DNA of 6,988 nt. Source: Treponema sp. (GTDB lineage Bacteria > Spirochaetota > Spirochaetia > Treponematales > Breznakiellaceae). This document shows positions 1 to 6,867 of the stretch, piece after piece; the first letter of the stretch is position 1, and the number at the start of each line of letters is the position of its first letter. Location: the NCBI GenBank assembly GCA_031280065.1, contig JAITHH010000139.1, positions 1 to 6,988 on the forward strand, written 5' to 3'. Under the pieces are notes generated by a model. It was not told where the DNA came from, made no database searches, and was given only the letters and a program-made list of their open reading frames with translations. The translations under genes were made by a program, and so were the position numbers.

Positions 1-4
1 TTCC

Positions 5-38
5 TTGAATTGACAATCGCCCCCTATTATAGTAAATA
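5..38 (+). promoter_or_regulatory. Sigma-70-like promoter region for the murG operon (two overlapping options)
   Basis: Two promoter readings overlap. TTGAAT at 5-10 lies 17 bases from TATAGT at 28-33, which match the consensus at 4 of 6 and 5 of 6 positions. TTGACA at 10-15 is a perfect -35 and lies 17 bases from TAAATA at 33-38, a poor -10 with 3 of 6. The stretch is A+T-rich compared with the rest of the window. Either reading puts the transcription start at about 40-45, only some 4-9 bases before the murG ATG at 49. Stop codons are scattered through the stretch and no upstream gene enters it. The choice of promoter is an inference from sequence. Confidence 0.55.
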
Positions 39-48
39 ACGTATAACT

Positions 49-1164
49 ATGCTGCATATCGCCTTTGCGGGCGGCGGTACGGGAGGACATATCTATCCCG
101 GATTGGCTGTCGCCGCATCCCTACAGAAAATAATGCCCTGCCGTGTGTTCTGGATCGGGTCGGGGGCCATGGACCGGGCTATCGTGGAACGCGCCGGCCT
201 GGAATTCTTCGCGATCCCCGCAGGGAAACTCAGGCGGTATTTTTCGGTACGGAATTTTTTCGATATGTTCAAAGTCGCGGCGGGTTTTGCCGCTGCCAGG
301 CGGCTCCTTAAACGGGAAAAGCCCGCGCTGCTCTTTTCTAAAGGCGGCTTTGTCAGTGTGCCCCCCTGCGCGGCGGCGGCCTCCCTCCGTATCCCCGTGT
401 TCACCCACGAGTCCGACTACAGCCCGGGGCTTGCCACCCGGATCAACGCCCGCTTTGCGGCCCGGATATTCACCGCCTTTGAAGAAGCCGCCGCCTTCCT
501 GCCCCCGGCGGTCAGACCCAAGGTCCAGACCGTCGGAAACCCCATCCGCCCCGAATTCCGCGCCGCTGACGCCGCCAAGGGCAGAGCGTTCCTCGGCCTT
601 GGGCCTGAAGCGCCCCTGCTCCTCGTTTTGGGGGGGAGCCTGGGCGCGCGGCAGATCAACGGACTGGTGGCGGCAAGCCTTGAGGAACTTACCCGGCGCT
701 GTACCGTTGTCCACCAGACCGGCGCGGGCGCGGAGGGAATTCCTCCCGCCGGGGAGCGCTACCGGCCCTTTGGGTTTATCCAGGATGAATTGCCCCACCT
801 CCTCGCCGCCGCCGACCTGGTGTTTTGCCGCAGCGGGGCGGGGACCATCTGGGAATGCGCGTCACTGGGGAAGCCCATGATACTCCTCCCTTTAAGCGGA
901 TCGGGGACCAGGGGGGATCAGGTGGAAAACGCCCGCTTTCTGGAAAAGGCCGGCGCGGCGGTGACCCTCGGCGGCGATGTCCAGCCCGGCGGCCTGGCCT
1001 CGGCGGTTCAGGCCCTGCTGGATGACGCGGCGCGGCGCCGCTCCCTGGGAGAAGCCGCCGCCCGCTTTGCCGCCCGTGACGGGGCCGCCTTGATCGCCGG
1101 CGCGATCAAGGCGCGTCTGGACGGGGAAGCTGCGGAGGAGAGGCGGGCATGGAATTTGAGATAA
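49..1164 (+). CDS. murG: MurG, lipid II-forming N-acetylglucosaminyltransferase
   Basis: MurG transfers GlcNAc from UDP-GlcNAc to undecaprenyl-PP-MurNAc-pentapeptide (lipid I) to give lipid II at the inner face of the membrane. The product is 371 residues, normal for the family, with a GT-B fold. The N-terminal glycine loop GGGTGGH is at 8-14 (His14). Further motifs are HESD at 120-123, GNPIR at 163-167, a second glycine loop GGSLGARQIN at 195-204, the donor-site segment SGAGTIWE at 262-269 ending in Glu269, and RGDQVENA at 288-295. HESD and RGDQ replace the HEQN and HQ found in enterobacterial MurG; from memory, clostridial and staphylococcal enzymes share this pairing. The ATG at 49 is the only start that keeps the glycine loop at its usual distance from the N-terminus. 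No Shine-Dalgarno motif precedes it. The end overlaps the next gene by 16 bases. Confidence 0.96.
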   Translation: MLHIAFAGGGTGGHIYPGLAVAASLQKIMPCRVFWIGSGAMDRAIVERAGLEFFAIPAGKLRRYFSVRNFFDMFKVAAGFAAARRLLKREKPALLFSKGGFVSVPPCAAAASLRIPVFTHESDYSPGLATRINARFAARIFTAFEEAAAFLPPAVRPKVQTVGNPIRPEFRAADAAKGRAFLGLGPEAPLLLVLGGSLGARQINGLVAASLEELTRRCTVVHQTGAGAEGIPPAGERYRPFGFIQDELPHLLAAADLVFCRSGAGTIWECASLGKPMILLPLSGSGTRGDQVENARFLEKAGAAVTLGGDVQPGGLASAVQALLDDAARRRSLGEAAARFAARDGAALIAGAIKARLDGEAAEERRAWNLR

Positions 1165-1643
1165 TCGACGTCGTTTTTGCGGCGCTGGTGGCGCTCTTGG
1201 TCATCCGCTGCGTTTTACGGGGCTTTGTCGAGGAACTCTTGTCGATGGCCTCCGGCATCCTGGGCCTGGCCGCCGCCTTCTGCTTCTACCGGGCCGGCGG
1301 ACGTTTCATCAATGAACGCTATCTGCCCGATATGATTGTCCTGCCCCAAATACTGGCCTTTGTCTGCGTCTTCCTCATCGTTTTCGGGGCGGTCAAGCTC
1401 TTGGCCGTCATCCTCAAGGACATCATCAGCCGGATTCAATTGGGGGGCCTCGACCGGGTCCTTGGCGGCGTTTTCGGCGCGCTGGAGGGATTCACCCTGG
1501 TCGCCCTGATCCTCTTTGCCCTGACCCTCCAGCCGCTCTTTGACGCGGGGCCGCTGCTGGAAAAGAGTTTCTTTGCCCGGCGGCTCCTGCCCCTGATCGG
1601 GGTGGTGGGGCAGTCCCTGGGAGAGTTGAGCGGTGTTCGATAA
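1149..1643 (+). CDS. CvpA-family integral membrane protein
   Basis: This is a 164-residue, very hydrophobic protein matching the CvpA (colicin V production) family in size and layout. Four membrane segments are visible at about 6-22, 31-49, 63-89 and 104-128. The family's Arg-Gly turn after the first helix is at 24-25 (VLRGFVEELL). The conserved LDRVLGGVFGALEG block runs from 101 to 114, at the start of the fourth helix. The molecular role of CvpA proteins is not settled; in several bacteria they are linked to envelope stress resistance, which would fit a position next to murG, but that link is an inference. The start is supported by GGAGGAGAGG at about 1136-1145. The gene begins inside murG and overlaps the next gene by 11 bases. 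The C-terminal tail of about 36 residues is probably soluble. Confidence 0.85.
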   Translation: MEFEIIDVVFAALVALLVIRCVLRGFVEELLSMASGILGLAAAFCFYRAGGRFINERYLPDMIVLPQILAFVCVFLIVFGAVKLLAVILKDIISRIQLGGLDRVLGGVFGALEGFTLVALILFALTLQPLFDAGPLLEKSFFARRLLPLIGVVGQSLGELSGVR

Positions 1644-2970
1644 CATTTTGGGCCAGGCCGCCGCTGAGCGGCTTGCGGCGGATATTACCGGCGGGGCGAT
1701 GGCCCCTTCGATGCTGTTTTCCGGCCCTCCCGCGTCGGGGAAGGGAACCGCAGCCCTGGAATTGGGCAGAGTTATCTCCTGCGAACAGGGGGAAGGGCGC
1801 TGGAGCTGCGCGTGCCCGGCCTGCGCCCGCCACCGCCTGCTTCTCCACCCGGACCTCATGGCCCTCGGCTCCCGGCCCTTTTCAGCGGAAATCGCCGCTG
1901 CGCTCCATGCCTGCTACCGTGAGCCCGAGGCCCCGCACACCCGGACCCTCTTTATCCGTGCGGCGCGAAAGCTCCTGCTCCGCTTTTCCCCGACGCTCCT
2001 GGAGGACGATCCCAAGCTGGCGAAACTCGTCCCCCTCATCACCGCGCTGAACGAAGACCTGGAGGAGCTGGACTTTGAAGGGGAGGGGCTTGACCAGGCA
2101 AAGTTCAAGAAGCGGGGGGACGCCGTACTCAAAAGCGCCTTCAAATTGGAGGCGGGGGGCATGGGGGACACGATTCCCGTGGGGCATATCCGGCGGGCCG
2201 CCTATTGGAGCCGTCTCGCCCCCGCAGGCAGACGGAAGCTCCTCCTCATTGAGAACGCCGACCGGATGCAGGAGAGCGGACGGAACGCCCTGCTGAAAAT
2301 CCTGGAGGAGCCCCCTGAGCGGGCGGTCATCGTGCTGACCACCGCCCATAGCGGCGCGATGCTCCCCACGATCCTCTCGCGGCTGCGGCCCTACCGTTTC
2401 TATCCCCGAGGCGCGGACATAGAGAACGAGGTGATCCGCCGGGTGTTCCGGGACAGCGGGGCAGGGGAACCGCCGCCCGGAATGGCCGGGACCGGGAACC
2501 GCGTTACCGCGTATCTTGATTCCTTCCTCCCCGTGCCTGACGAGCGTATTGCAGCCCTGGCCGCGTTCTTTGCCGCGTCCCTGGCGTACCAGGCGGCGCT
2601 GGCGCTGCGGAACCGGGGCCCGCTTCCCGAAGCCCTGGTCGCGCTGGGTAAACGCGCCGCGCCCCTGGCCGAAGCCGCAGGCATGGAAAAATCGGGAGAC
2701 GGCAGTCTGACCGCGGCCCAGATCGTGGCCGGCGCGGAGCGGTTTGACGCGCCGGGGCTCTTCTCGCGGTTTCTGGCGGCCCTGCTCAGTCTGGTGTCCG
2801 AGAGCCTCTGCGGTGAGCTTGCCGCGGGTCCGGGGGGAATCGCCCTAGCCGATGCGTGCAGGCGCTTATCCGCCGAAGCCGCCTCCTCGGTGAATGTCTA
2901 CAACCAAAGCCCCGCCCTGGTCCTGGAGCGGTACAGCGCGGAATTCCGGCGGATCGCGGCGGCCCTATGA
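1633..2970 (+). CDS. holB: DNA polymerase III delta-prime-like clamp-loader subunit with a large insertion
   Basis: This 445-residue AAA+ protein is related to HolB/DnaX, which help load the sliding clamp at the replication fork. Visible parts are a degenerate P-loop GPPASGKGT at 31-39, four cysteines at 50, 59, 61 and 64 in the zinc-module position, HPD at 72-74, IENADRM at 206-212, LLKILEEPPE at 220-229 and SRLR at 249-252. The last corresponds to the SRC arginine-finger motif, with the Arg kept and the Cys replaced by Leu. ENADRM in place of DEVHM favours delta-prime over DnaX. About 110 residues separate HPD from HIRR (185-188), where E. coli delta-prime has under 20, so roughly 95 residues are inserted. 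The rest, 260-445, is an Ala-rich helical C-terminal region that I cannot align by eye. The GTG start at 1633 is backed by GGGAG at 1619-1623 and gives the typical MFDNILGQ opening. The symbol is by family; DnaX-like paralogy cannot be excluded. Confidence 0.8.
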   Translation: MFDNILGQAAAERLAADITGGAMAPSMLFSGPPASGKGTAALELGRVISCEQGEGRWSCACPACARHRLLLHPDLMALGSRPFSAEIAAALHACYREPEAPHTRTLFIRAARKLLLRFSPTLLEDDPKLAKLVPLITALNEDLEELDFEGEGLDQAKFKKRGDAVLKSAFKLEAGGMGDTIPVGHIRRAAYWSRLAPAGRRKLLLIENADRMQESGRNALLKILEEPPERAVIVLTTAHSGAMLPTILSRLRPYRFYPRGADIENEVIRRVFRDSGAGEPPPGMAGTGNRVTAYLDSFLPVPDERIAALAAFFAASLAYQAALALRNRGPLPEALVALGKRAAPLAEAAGMEKSGDGSLTAAQIVAGAERFDAPGLFSRFLAALLSLVSESLCGELAAGPGGIALADACRRLSAEAASSVNVYNQSPALVLERYSAEFRRIAAAL

Positions 2971-4196
2971 GAGACTTCATCAAACGCGCCCTCAAAAAGC
3001 TGAACAAACTCACCGCGGAGCAGATACAGGACCTCCTCCTCTCCGCCGCCGCCGAGATAGACCGCCTGGAAACCGTGCTGGACTCCCTCACCGAGGGCAT
3101 CCTGGTCTGCGATACCCAGCACAGCCTGGTGATGGCCAACAAGTACGCCGGGCGCTTCCTCCCCCTGTCCCACAATGATCCCGGCGGCGGCCCGGTCTGG
3201 AACCGCGTCAGCCACCGTGCGCTGCGGGATTTCCTGGAAACCACCCTGCGGAACGGCGACCGCGTAGAGGAGCGGGAATTCGACGTGGACACGATGGGTA
3301 TTCAGCGGCTGCTGTCCGTCAGCGTCCTGCCCCTGGCGCGGAAAGGCGAAGTGTCCGGCTCCCTGATCTACCTCCAGGACATCACGGGGAAGCGGGCCAA
3401 GGAAGCCCGGCTGCGGCGCGTGGAAAGCCTGGCCAGCCTGACAACCCTGGCCGCGGGGGTGGCCCACGAAATCAAGAACCCCCTGGGCTCCATTTCCATC
3501 CATATACAACTGATCCAGAAGGCCCAGGCCGCCAACAAGCGGCTGTACATCGAGGCCCACCCGGATGAACCCGATGATACGGGGCGGGGCCCTTGGGAAT
3601 ACTTCCGGCTCATCGACCGGTATATCGCCGTGGTCAACGAAGAGATCGACCGCCTCAACCGGATCGTGGTGGACTTCCTCTTCGCGGTCCGGCCCATGAA
3701 CATGGACCTGCGGGAGGGGAACCTCAACACCCTCATCGGTGAATTGACCGGCTTTGTCCGCTTTGAACTCGAACAGGCGCATATTCAATGCGTCCTTGAA
3801 CTGGACGAAAACCTCCCGTCCATCGCCTTTGACGAGCGCTACATGAAGCAGGCCCTGCTCAACCTCGTCAAGAACGCCATTGCCGCCATGCCCGGCGGCG
3901 GGGCGCTCAGGATTCAGACCGGGACCAATGACGCGGAGATACGCCTCAGCGTCAGCGATACGGGCGTGGGCATCAGCGAGGCACATGTGTCCAAGATATT
4001 CGAGCCTTACTTTACCACCAAAGAGAGCGGGTCCGGCCTGGGCCTCACGCTGGTATTCAAGATAATCCGGGAGCACCAGGGGGAGATCAGCGTCAAGTCG
4101 CGGGAAGGGGAGGGGACCTGCTTCACCATCACCCTGCCGGTTCCCCAGAAGGACCGGCGGCTGATCGCCTACGAAGGAGAGGCCCATGCGCTTTAA
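2967..4196 (+). CDS. Cytosolic PAS-domain sensor histidine kinase (NtrB/AtoS-like)
   Basis: This 409-residue kinase probably phosphorylates the regulator encoded next to it. No membrane segment or signal peptide is visible, so it should sense a cytoplasmic cue. Residues 1-33 are charged and helical. A PAS-like domain spans about 34-140 and ends in the typical LIYLQDITGKR. The dimerisation and phosphotransfer region carries the H-box VAHEIKNP with phospho-acceptor His167 and a second helix at about 212-238. The ATPase domain has the N-box around Asn303, the G1 box DTGVGI at 331-336, the F-box FEPYFTTK at 345-352 and the G2 box GSGLGL at 355-360. The loop between the two phosphotransfer helices is about 24 residues longer than in NtrB. 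I start at the ATG of the ATGA overlap with the preceding stop. An in-frame ATG at 2856 would add 37 Pro/Arg-rich residues inside holB and looks wrong. Treponema pallidum has, from memory, an atoS-named homologue in this position. Confidence 0.9.
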   Translation: MRDFIKRALKKLNKLTAEQIQDLLLSAAAEIDRLETVLDSLTEGILVCDTQHSLVMANKYAGRFLPLSHNDPGGGPVWNRVSHRALRDFLETTLRNGDRVEEREFDVDTMGIQRLLSVSVLPLARKGEVSGSLIYLQDITGKRAKEARLRRVESLASLTTLAAGVAHEIKNPLGSISIHIQLIQKAQAANKRLYIEAHPDEPDDTGRGPWEYFRLIDRYIAVVNEEIDRLNRIVVDFLFAVRPMNMDLREGNLNTLIGELTGFVRFELEQAHIQCVLELDENLPSIAFDERYMKQALLNLVKNAIAAMPGGGALRIQTGTNDAEIRLSVSDTGVGISEAHVSKIFEPYFTTKESGSGLGLTLVFKIIREHQGEISVKSREGEGTCFTITLPVPQKDRRLIAYEGEAHAL

Positions 4197-5556
4197 GCTC
4201 CTGATCGCCGATGACGAGAAGAACATCCGGCAGGGCTTGGCCGCCGCCCTCCAGATGGACGGCCATGAGGCGGTAACGGCGGCGGACGGCAATGAGGGCT
4301 GGAAGCGTTTCCAGAAAGGGGATATTGACCTGGTAATCACCGATCTGCGGATGCCGGGTCTCAGCGGCGAGGAGCTGTTAAAGCGCGTCTGCGCGGATAG
4401 TCCGGGGGTGCCGGTGATCGTGCTTACCGGGCACGGCACGGTGGAGAACGCGGTGGCCGCTATGCGGGACGGGGCCTACGACTTCATCACCAAACCCGTG
4501 AATCTGGACCGGCTTTCCCTCCTGGTCAAGCGGGCCCTGGCCAACCGCGAACTGGCGCTCAAACACCGCCGCGTTGAAGAGGAACTGGCCCGGCATAAGC
4601 AGTTTGAGACCATCGTCGGTTCCAGCGCCCCCATGCGGCGGGTCTTCGATACCATCAGCCGGGCCGCGCCCGCCAAGGCGTCGGTGCTGATCACCGGCGA
4701 GTCCGGGGTGGGGAAGGAGCTGGTGGCGGACGCCCTGCATGAACTCTCTCCGCGCAAGGGAAAGCCCCTGATCAAGGTGAATTGCGCCGCGCTGGCGGCA
4801 AGCGTCCTGGAAAGCGAGCTGTTCGGCCATGAGAAGGGGGCTTTTACCGGCGCGGTGGCCCGGAAGCGGGGCCGCTTTGAGCTCGCCCACGAGGGTACGC
4901 TCTTTCTCGATGAAATCGGCGAGATCGATCAGAACATTCAGATCAAGCTCCTGCGGGTGCTCCAGGAAAAGCGCTTCGAGCGGGTCGGGGGGGAGGAGAC
5001 CATTGAGACCGACGTCCGCATCGTGGCGGCCACGAACAAGGATTTGCAGGCGGAGATCGAGAAGGGGAATTTCCGGGAGGACCTTTACTTCCGCCTGAAC
5101 GTGGTGAATATCTACGTTCCCCCGCTGCGGGAGCGGAAGGACGATCTGCCCCTGCTTATCGCGGCGTTTCTCAAGGAATTCACCGTGGAGAACGGCAAAG
5201 CCATCGACGGCATTGACGAGAAGGCCCGCTCCATTCTCTACGCCTACTCCTGGCCGGGAAACATCCGGGAACTGCGGAACTGCGTTGAGAGCGCGGTGGT
5301 CATGGCCAAGGGCCCGGTGATTTCCGAGGGCGATCTGCCTCCGACGCTGCGAACCAGGACCGAGGAGGGCTGGATACGCATTCCCCTGGGTGCAACGCTG
5401 GAGGAGGCGGAGCGGGTGATCATCCGGGACACGCTTTTGTCGCTGAAGGGCAACAAGAGCCGCGCCGCGGAGACGCTGGCCATAGGCCGCAAGACGCTGC
5501 ACCGGAAGCTGGCTGAGTATAACATGGCGGAGGAGGATGACGGCAATGAGGAATAA
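4186..5556 (+). CDS. Sigma-54-dependent response regulator (NtrC/AtoC family)
   Basis: This is a full three-domain activator of 456 residues that remodels sigma-54 RNA polymerase using ATP. The receiver domain is about 1-120, with acidic residues Asp9 and Asp10, phospho-acceptor Asp53, Thr81 and Lys103. The AAA+ domain is about 143-380 and carries the Walker A GESGVGKE at 171-178, the sigma-54 contact loop GAFTGA at 218-223, the Walker B LFLDEI at 239-244, and FREDLYFRLNV at 296-306 with candidate arginine fingers. A Fis-type helix-turn-helix lies at about 421-445 (GNKSRAAETLAIGRKTLHRK), followed by a short acidic tail. All key residues are intact, so it should be functional and its genome should encode RpoN. 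AAGGAGAGG at 4174-4182 supports the start. The overlap with the kinase gene points to a cognate pair. The inducing signal and target promoters cannot be read from the window. Confidence 0.95.
   Translation: MRFKLLIADDEKNIRQGLAAALQMDGHEAVTAADGNEGWKRFQKGDIDLVITDLRMPGLSGEELLKRVCADSPGVPVIVLTGHGTVENAVAAMRDGAYDFITKPVNLDRLSLLVKRALANRELALKHRRVEEELARHKQFETIVGSSAPMRRVFDTISRAAPAKASVLITGESGVGKELVADALHELSPRKGKPLIKVNCAALAASVLESELFGHEKGAFTGAVARKRGRFELAHEGTLFLDEIGEIDQNIQIKLLRVLQEKRFERVGGEETIETDVRIVAATNKDLQAEIEKGNFREDLYFRLNVVNIYVPPLRERKDDLPLLIAAFLKEFTVENGKAIDGIDEKARSILYAYSWPGNIRELRNCVESAVVMAKGPVISEGDLPPTLRTRTEEGWIRIPLGATLEEAERVIIRDTLLSLKGNKSRAAETLAIGRKTLHRKLAEYNMAEEDDGNEE
5531..5536 (+). promoter_or_regulatory. 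Shine-Dalgarno that decides the start of the Lnb_N gene
   Basis: AGGAGG at 5531-5536 touches an in-frame ATG at 5537 with no spacer, which is too close for efficient initiation. It lies 9 bases before the next in-frame ATG at 5546, which is a workable distance. The later start also gives an 11-base overlap with the regulator gene, the same as at two other junctions in this operon, and a cleaner signal-peptide N-terminus beginning MRNNR. Confidence 0.6.
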
Positions 5557-6808
5557 CAGGAGCACCGGTACATTGTGTATCATCCTCCTCTTGGCAATCG
5601 CCGGCGGCGTGTTTGCCGGGGAAGGGGAGGGGAGGGGCAATTACCTGACCCTCAAGGTAGCGGTCATGGGGCCCGGCGATGAACTCTACTTCTGGTGGGG
5701 CCATATCGCCCTGATCATCGAGGACGCCGCGTCCGGGGAAAGCCGGTTTTATGATTACGGGCTGTTCTCTTTCGAGAACGACAGCTTCTTTACCAACTTC
5801 GCCTTTGGCAGGCTCCTCTACAGCAGCGGGGTTTCCCCAACGGCGCAGAATCTGAACGTGTACCGGCGGACCAACCGGGACATTACAGTATATACGCTGG
5901 ATGTGCCGGCGGCCGTGCGGGAGAAGATACGCCTGTTCGCGGACTGGAATGTGCTCCCGGAGAACCGCGACTACTATTACCATCACTTTCGGGACAATTG
6001 CGCCACCCGCATCCGGGACATCATCGATCTGGCGGTTGACGGCCAGTTGAAAAGCCGCTTTGAGGCCGCGCCGGGCCGCTATACCCTGCGGCAGCATGTG
6101 CGGCGCCATACCTGGTTTAACCCCTTCTTTGACTGGAGTCTCAACTTCTGGATGGGCCAGGACATTGATACGCCTATCACGATTTGGGAGGAGATGTTCC
6201 TGCCCCAGGAGATCGGCGCCCGCATCCAGGATTTCACCTACCGGGACGCTTCGGGCGTTGAGCGGAAGCTGGTGCGTTCTGTGGAGGTTCTCAACCGGGC
6301 GGTGAACCGTCCGCAGGTCCTGGACGTTCCCCGCAGGCAGTGGCCCCGCGAGCTTGCCGTGGGCGTTTGTATCGCGGCGCTCTTGGTGCTCTTTGCGGGT
6401 CTCCGCCGCCGGGCGGGGCGCATTGGCCGGGCAGGGCAATGGCTTTGGGGCCTGAGTCAGAGCGTGATAGGGCTCTTCTTCGGCGCGGCAGGTACGCTGC
6501 TGTTCTTTTTGACTTTCTTTACCAACCACGATTACGCCTATCACAACAGCAATGTACTCTTTGTAAATCCCTTGCTCCTGGCGGCGGTTCCCCTGGGGAT
6601 TCTGACGGCCCGGGGAAAGGCGCTCCCGGAGCGGCTGCTGCGGCTGCTGTGGACCTATGTGCTGTCAGGCGGCCTGCTGACCATGGCGATCAAGCTGCTT
6701 CCCGGCTTCTGGCAGCAGAACCAGGTAACCCAGGCATTGGTTTTGCCCTTTGCCATGGTACTCAGCGCCGTACCGGGCTGGTTTGGCCGGTGTATCAAGC
6801 GCCGCTGA
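5546..6808 (+). CDS. Lnb_N (DUF4105) periplasmic-domain protein with five C-terminal membrane helices
   Basis: This 420-residue envelope protein has a signal peptide at about 1-24, with a hydrophobic core at 9-24 and a possible cut after VFA. Residues 33-170 match the Lnb_N/DUF4105 domain: MGPGDELYFWWGHIAL at 41-56 with His53, FYDYGLFSFEN at 68-78, FAFGRLLY at 85-92, PENRDYYYHHFRDNCATRIRD at 138-158 with Asn151-Cys152. A conserved His followed by Asn-Cys recalls circularly permuted papain/NlpC-P60-like enzymes, so a thiol hydrolase or transferase is possible but unproven. Membrane helices lie at about 268-286, 303-325, 336-353, 363-384 and 394-413. Basic loops (RRRAGRIGR, RGKALPERLLR, C-terminal RCIKRR) fit a cytosolic side, which puts the loop TNHDYAYHNSN (326-336) in the periplasm with the catalytic-looking domain. 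It is the last gene of the operon and co-expressed with the two-component pair. Substrate unknown. An alternative start at 5537 adds three residues. Confidence 0.85.
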   Translation: MRNNRSTGTLCIILLLAIAGGVFAGEGEGRGNYLTLKVAVMGPGDELYFWWGHIALIIEDAASGESRFYDYGLFSFENDSFFTNFAFGRLLYSSGVSPTAQNLNVYRRTNRDITVYTLDVPAAVREKIRLFADWNVLPENRDYYYHHFRDNCATRIRDIIDLAVDGQLKSRFEAAPGRYTLRQHVRRHTWFNPFFDWSLNFWMGQDIDTPITIWEEMFLPQEIGARIQDFTYRDASGVERKLVRSVEVLNRAVNRPQVLDVPRRQWPRELAVGVCIAALLVLFAGLRRRAGRIGRAGQWLWGLSQSVIGLFFGAAGTLLFFLTFFTNHDYAYHNSNVLFVNPLLLAAVPLGILTARGKALPERLLRLLWTYVLSGGLLTMAIKLLPGFWQQNQVTQALVLPFAMVLSAVPGWFGRCIKRR

Positions 6809-6817
6809 TATACCGCC

Positions 6818-6845
6818 CCGGTATTGTACCGGAGATTCATTTTTT
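6818..6845 (+). terminator. Weak Rho-independent-terminator-like hairpin after the operon
   Basis: A perfect six-base-pair stem, CCGGTA (6818-6823) with TACCGG (6827-6832), encloses a three-base loop ten bases after the last stop codon. Six Ts follow at 6840-6845, and another T run follows CCCG at about 6850-6854. The seven-base gap between stem and T run and the short stem are not ideal for intrinsic termination. It is the only terminator-like structure I see between the operon and the tRNA gene. Confidence 0.4.
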
Positions 6846-6867
6846 CCCGTTTTTCCCTCACCCCGGC

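Noticed and set aside
2856..2966. Upstream in-frame extension of the histidine kinase by 37 residues
   Set aside because: It lies wholly inside holB, is Pro/Arg-rich like an out-of-frame translation, and the ATGA overlap at 2967 gives a normal N-terminus just before the PAS domain.
2898..4439. A 513-codon open frame on the minus strand opposite the kinase gene
   Set aside because: It mirrors a gene with clear conserved motifs on the plus strand. Long antisense frames are common in G+C-rich genes, and its product shows no recognisable domain.
5537..5545. ATG at 5537 as the start of the Lnb_N protein
   Set aside because: The Shine-Dalgarno abuts it with no spacer; the ATG at 5546 is 9 bases away and gives a better signal peptide. 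It is not fully excluded.
4378..5640. A 420-codon minus-strand open frame opposite the response regulator
   Set aside because: The plus strand encodes an unmistakable NtrC-family protein; the antisense product is low-complexity and has no motif.
5420..6544. A 374-codon minus-strand open frame opposite the Lnb_N gene
   Set aside because: It spans the junction of two real plus-strand genes and has no domain signal or ribosome binding context of note.
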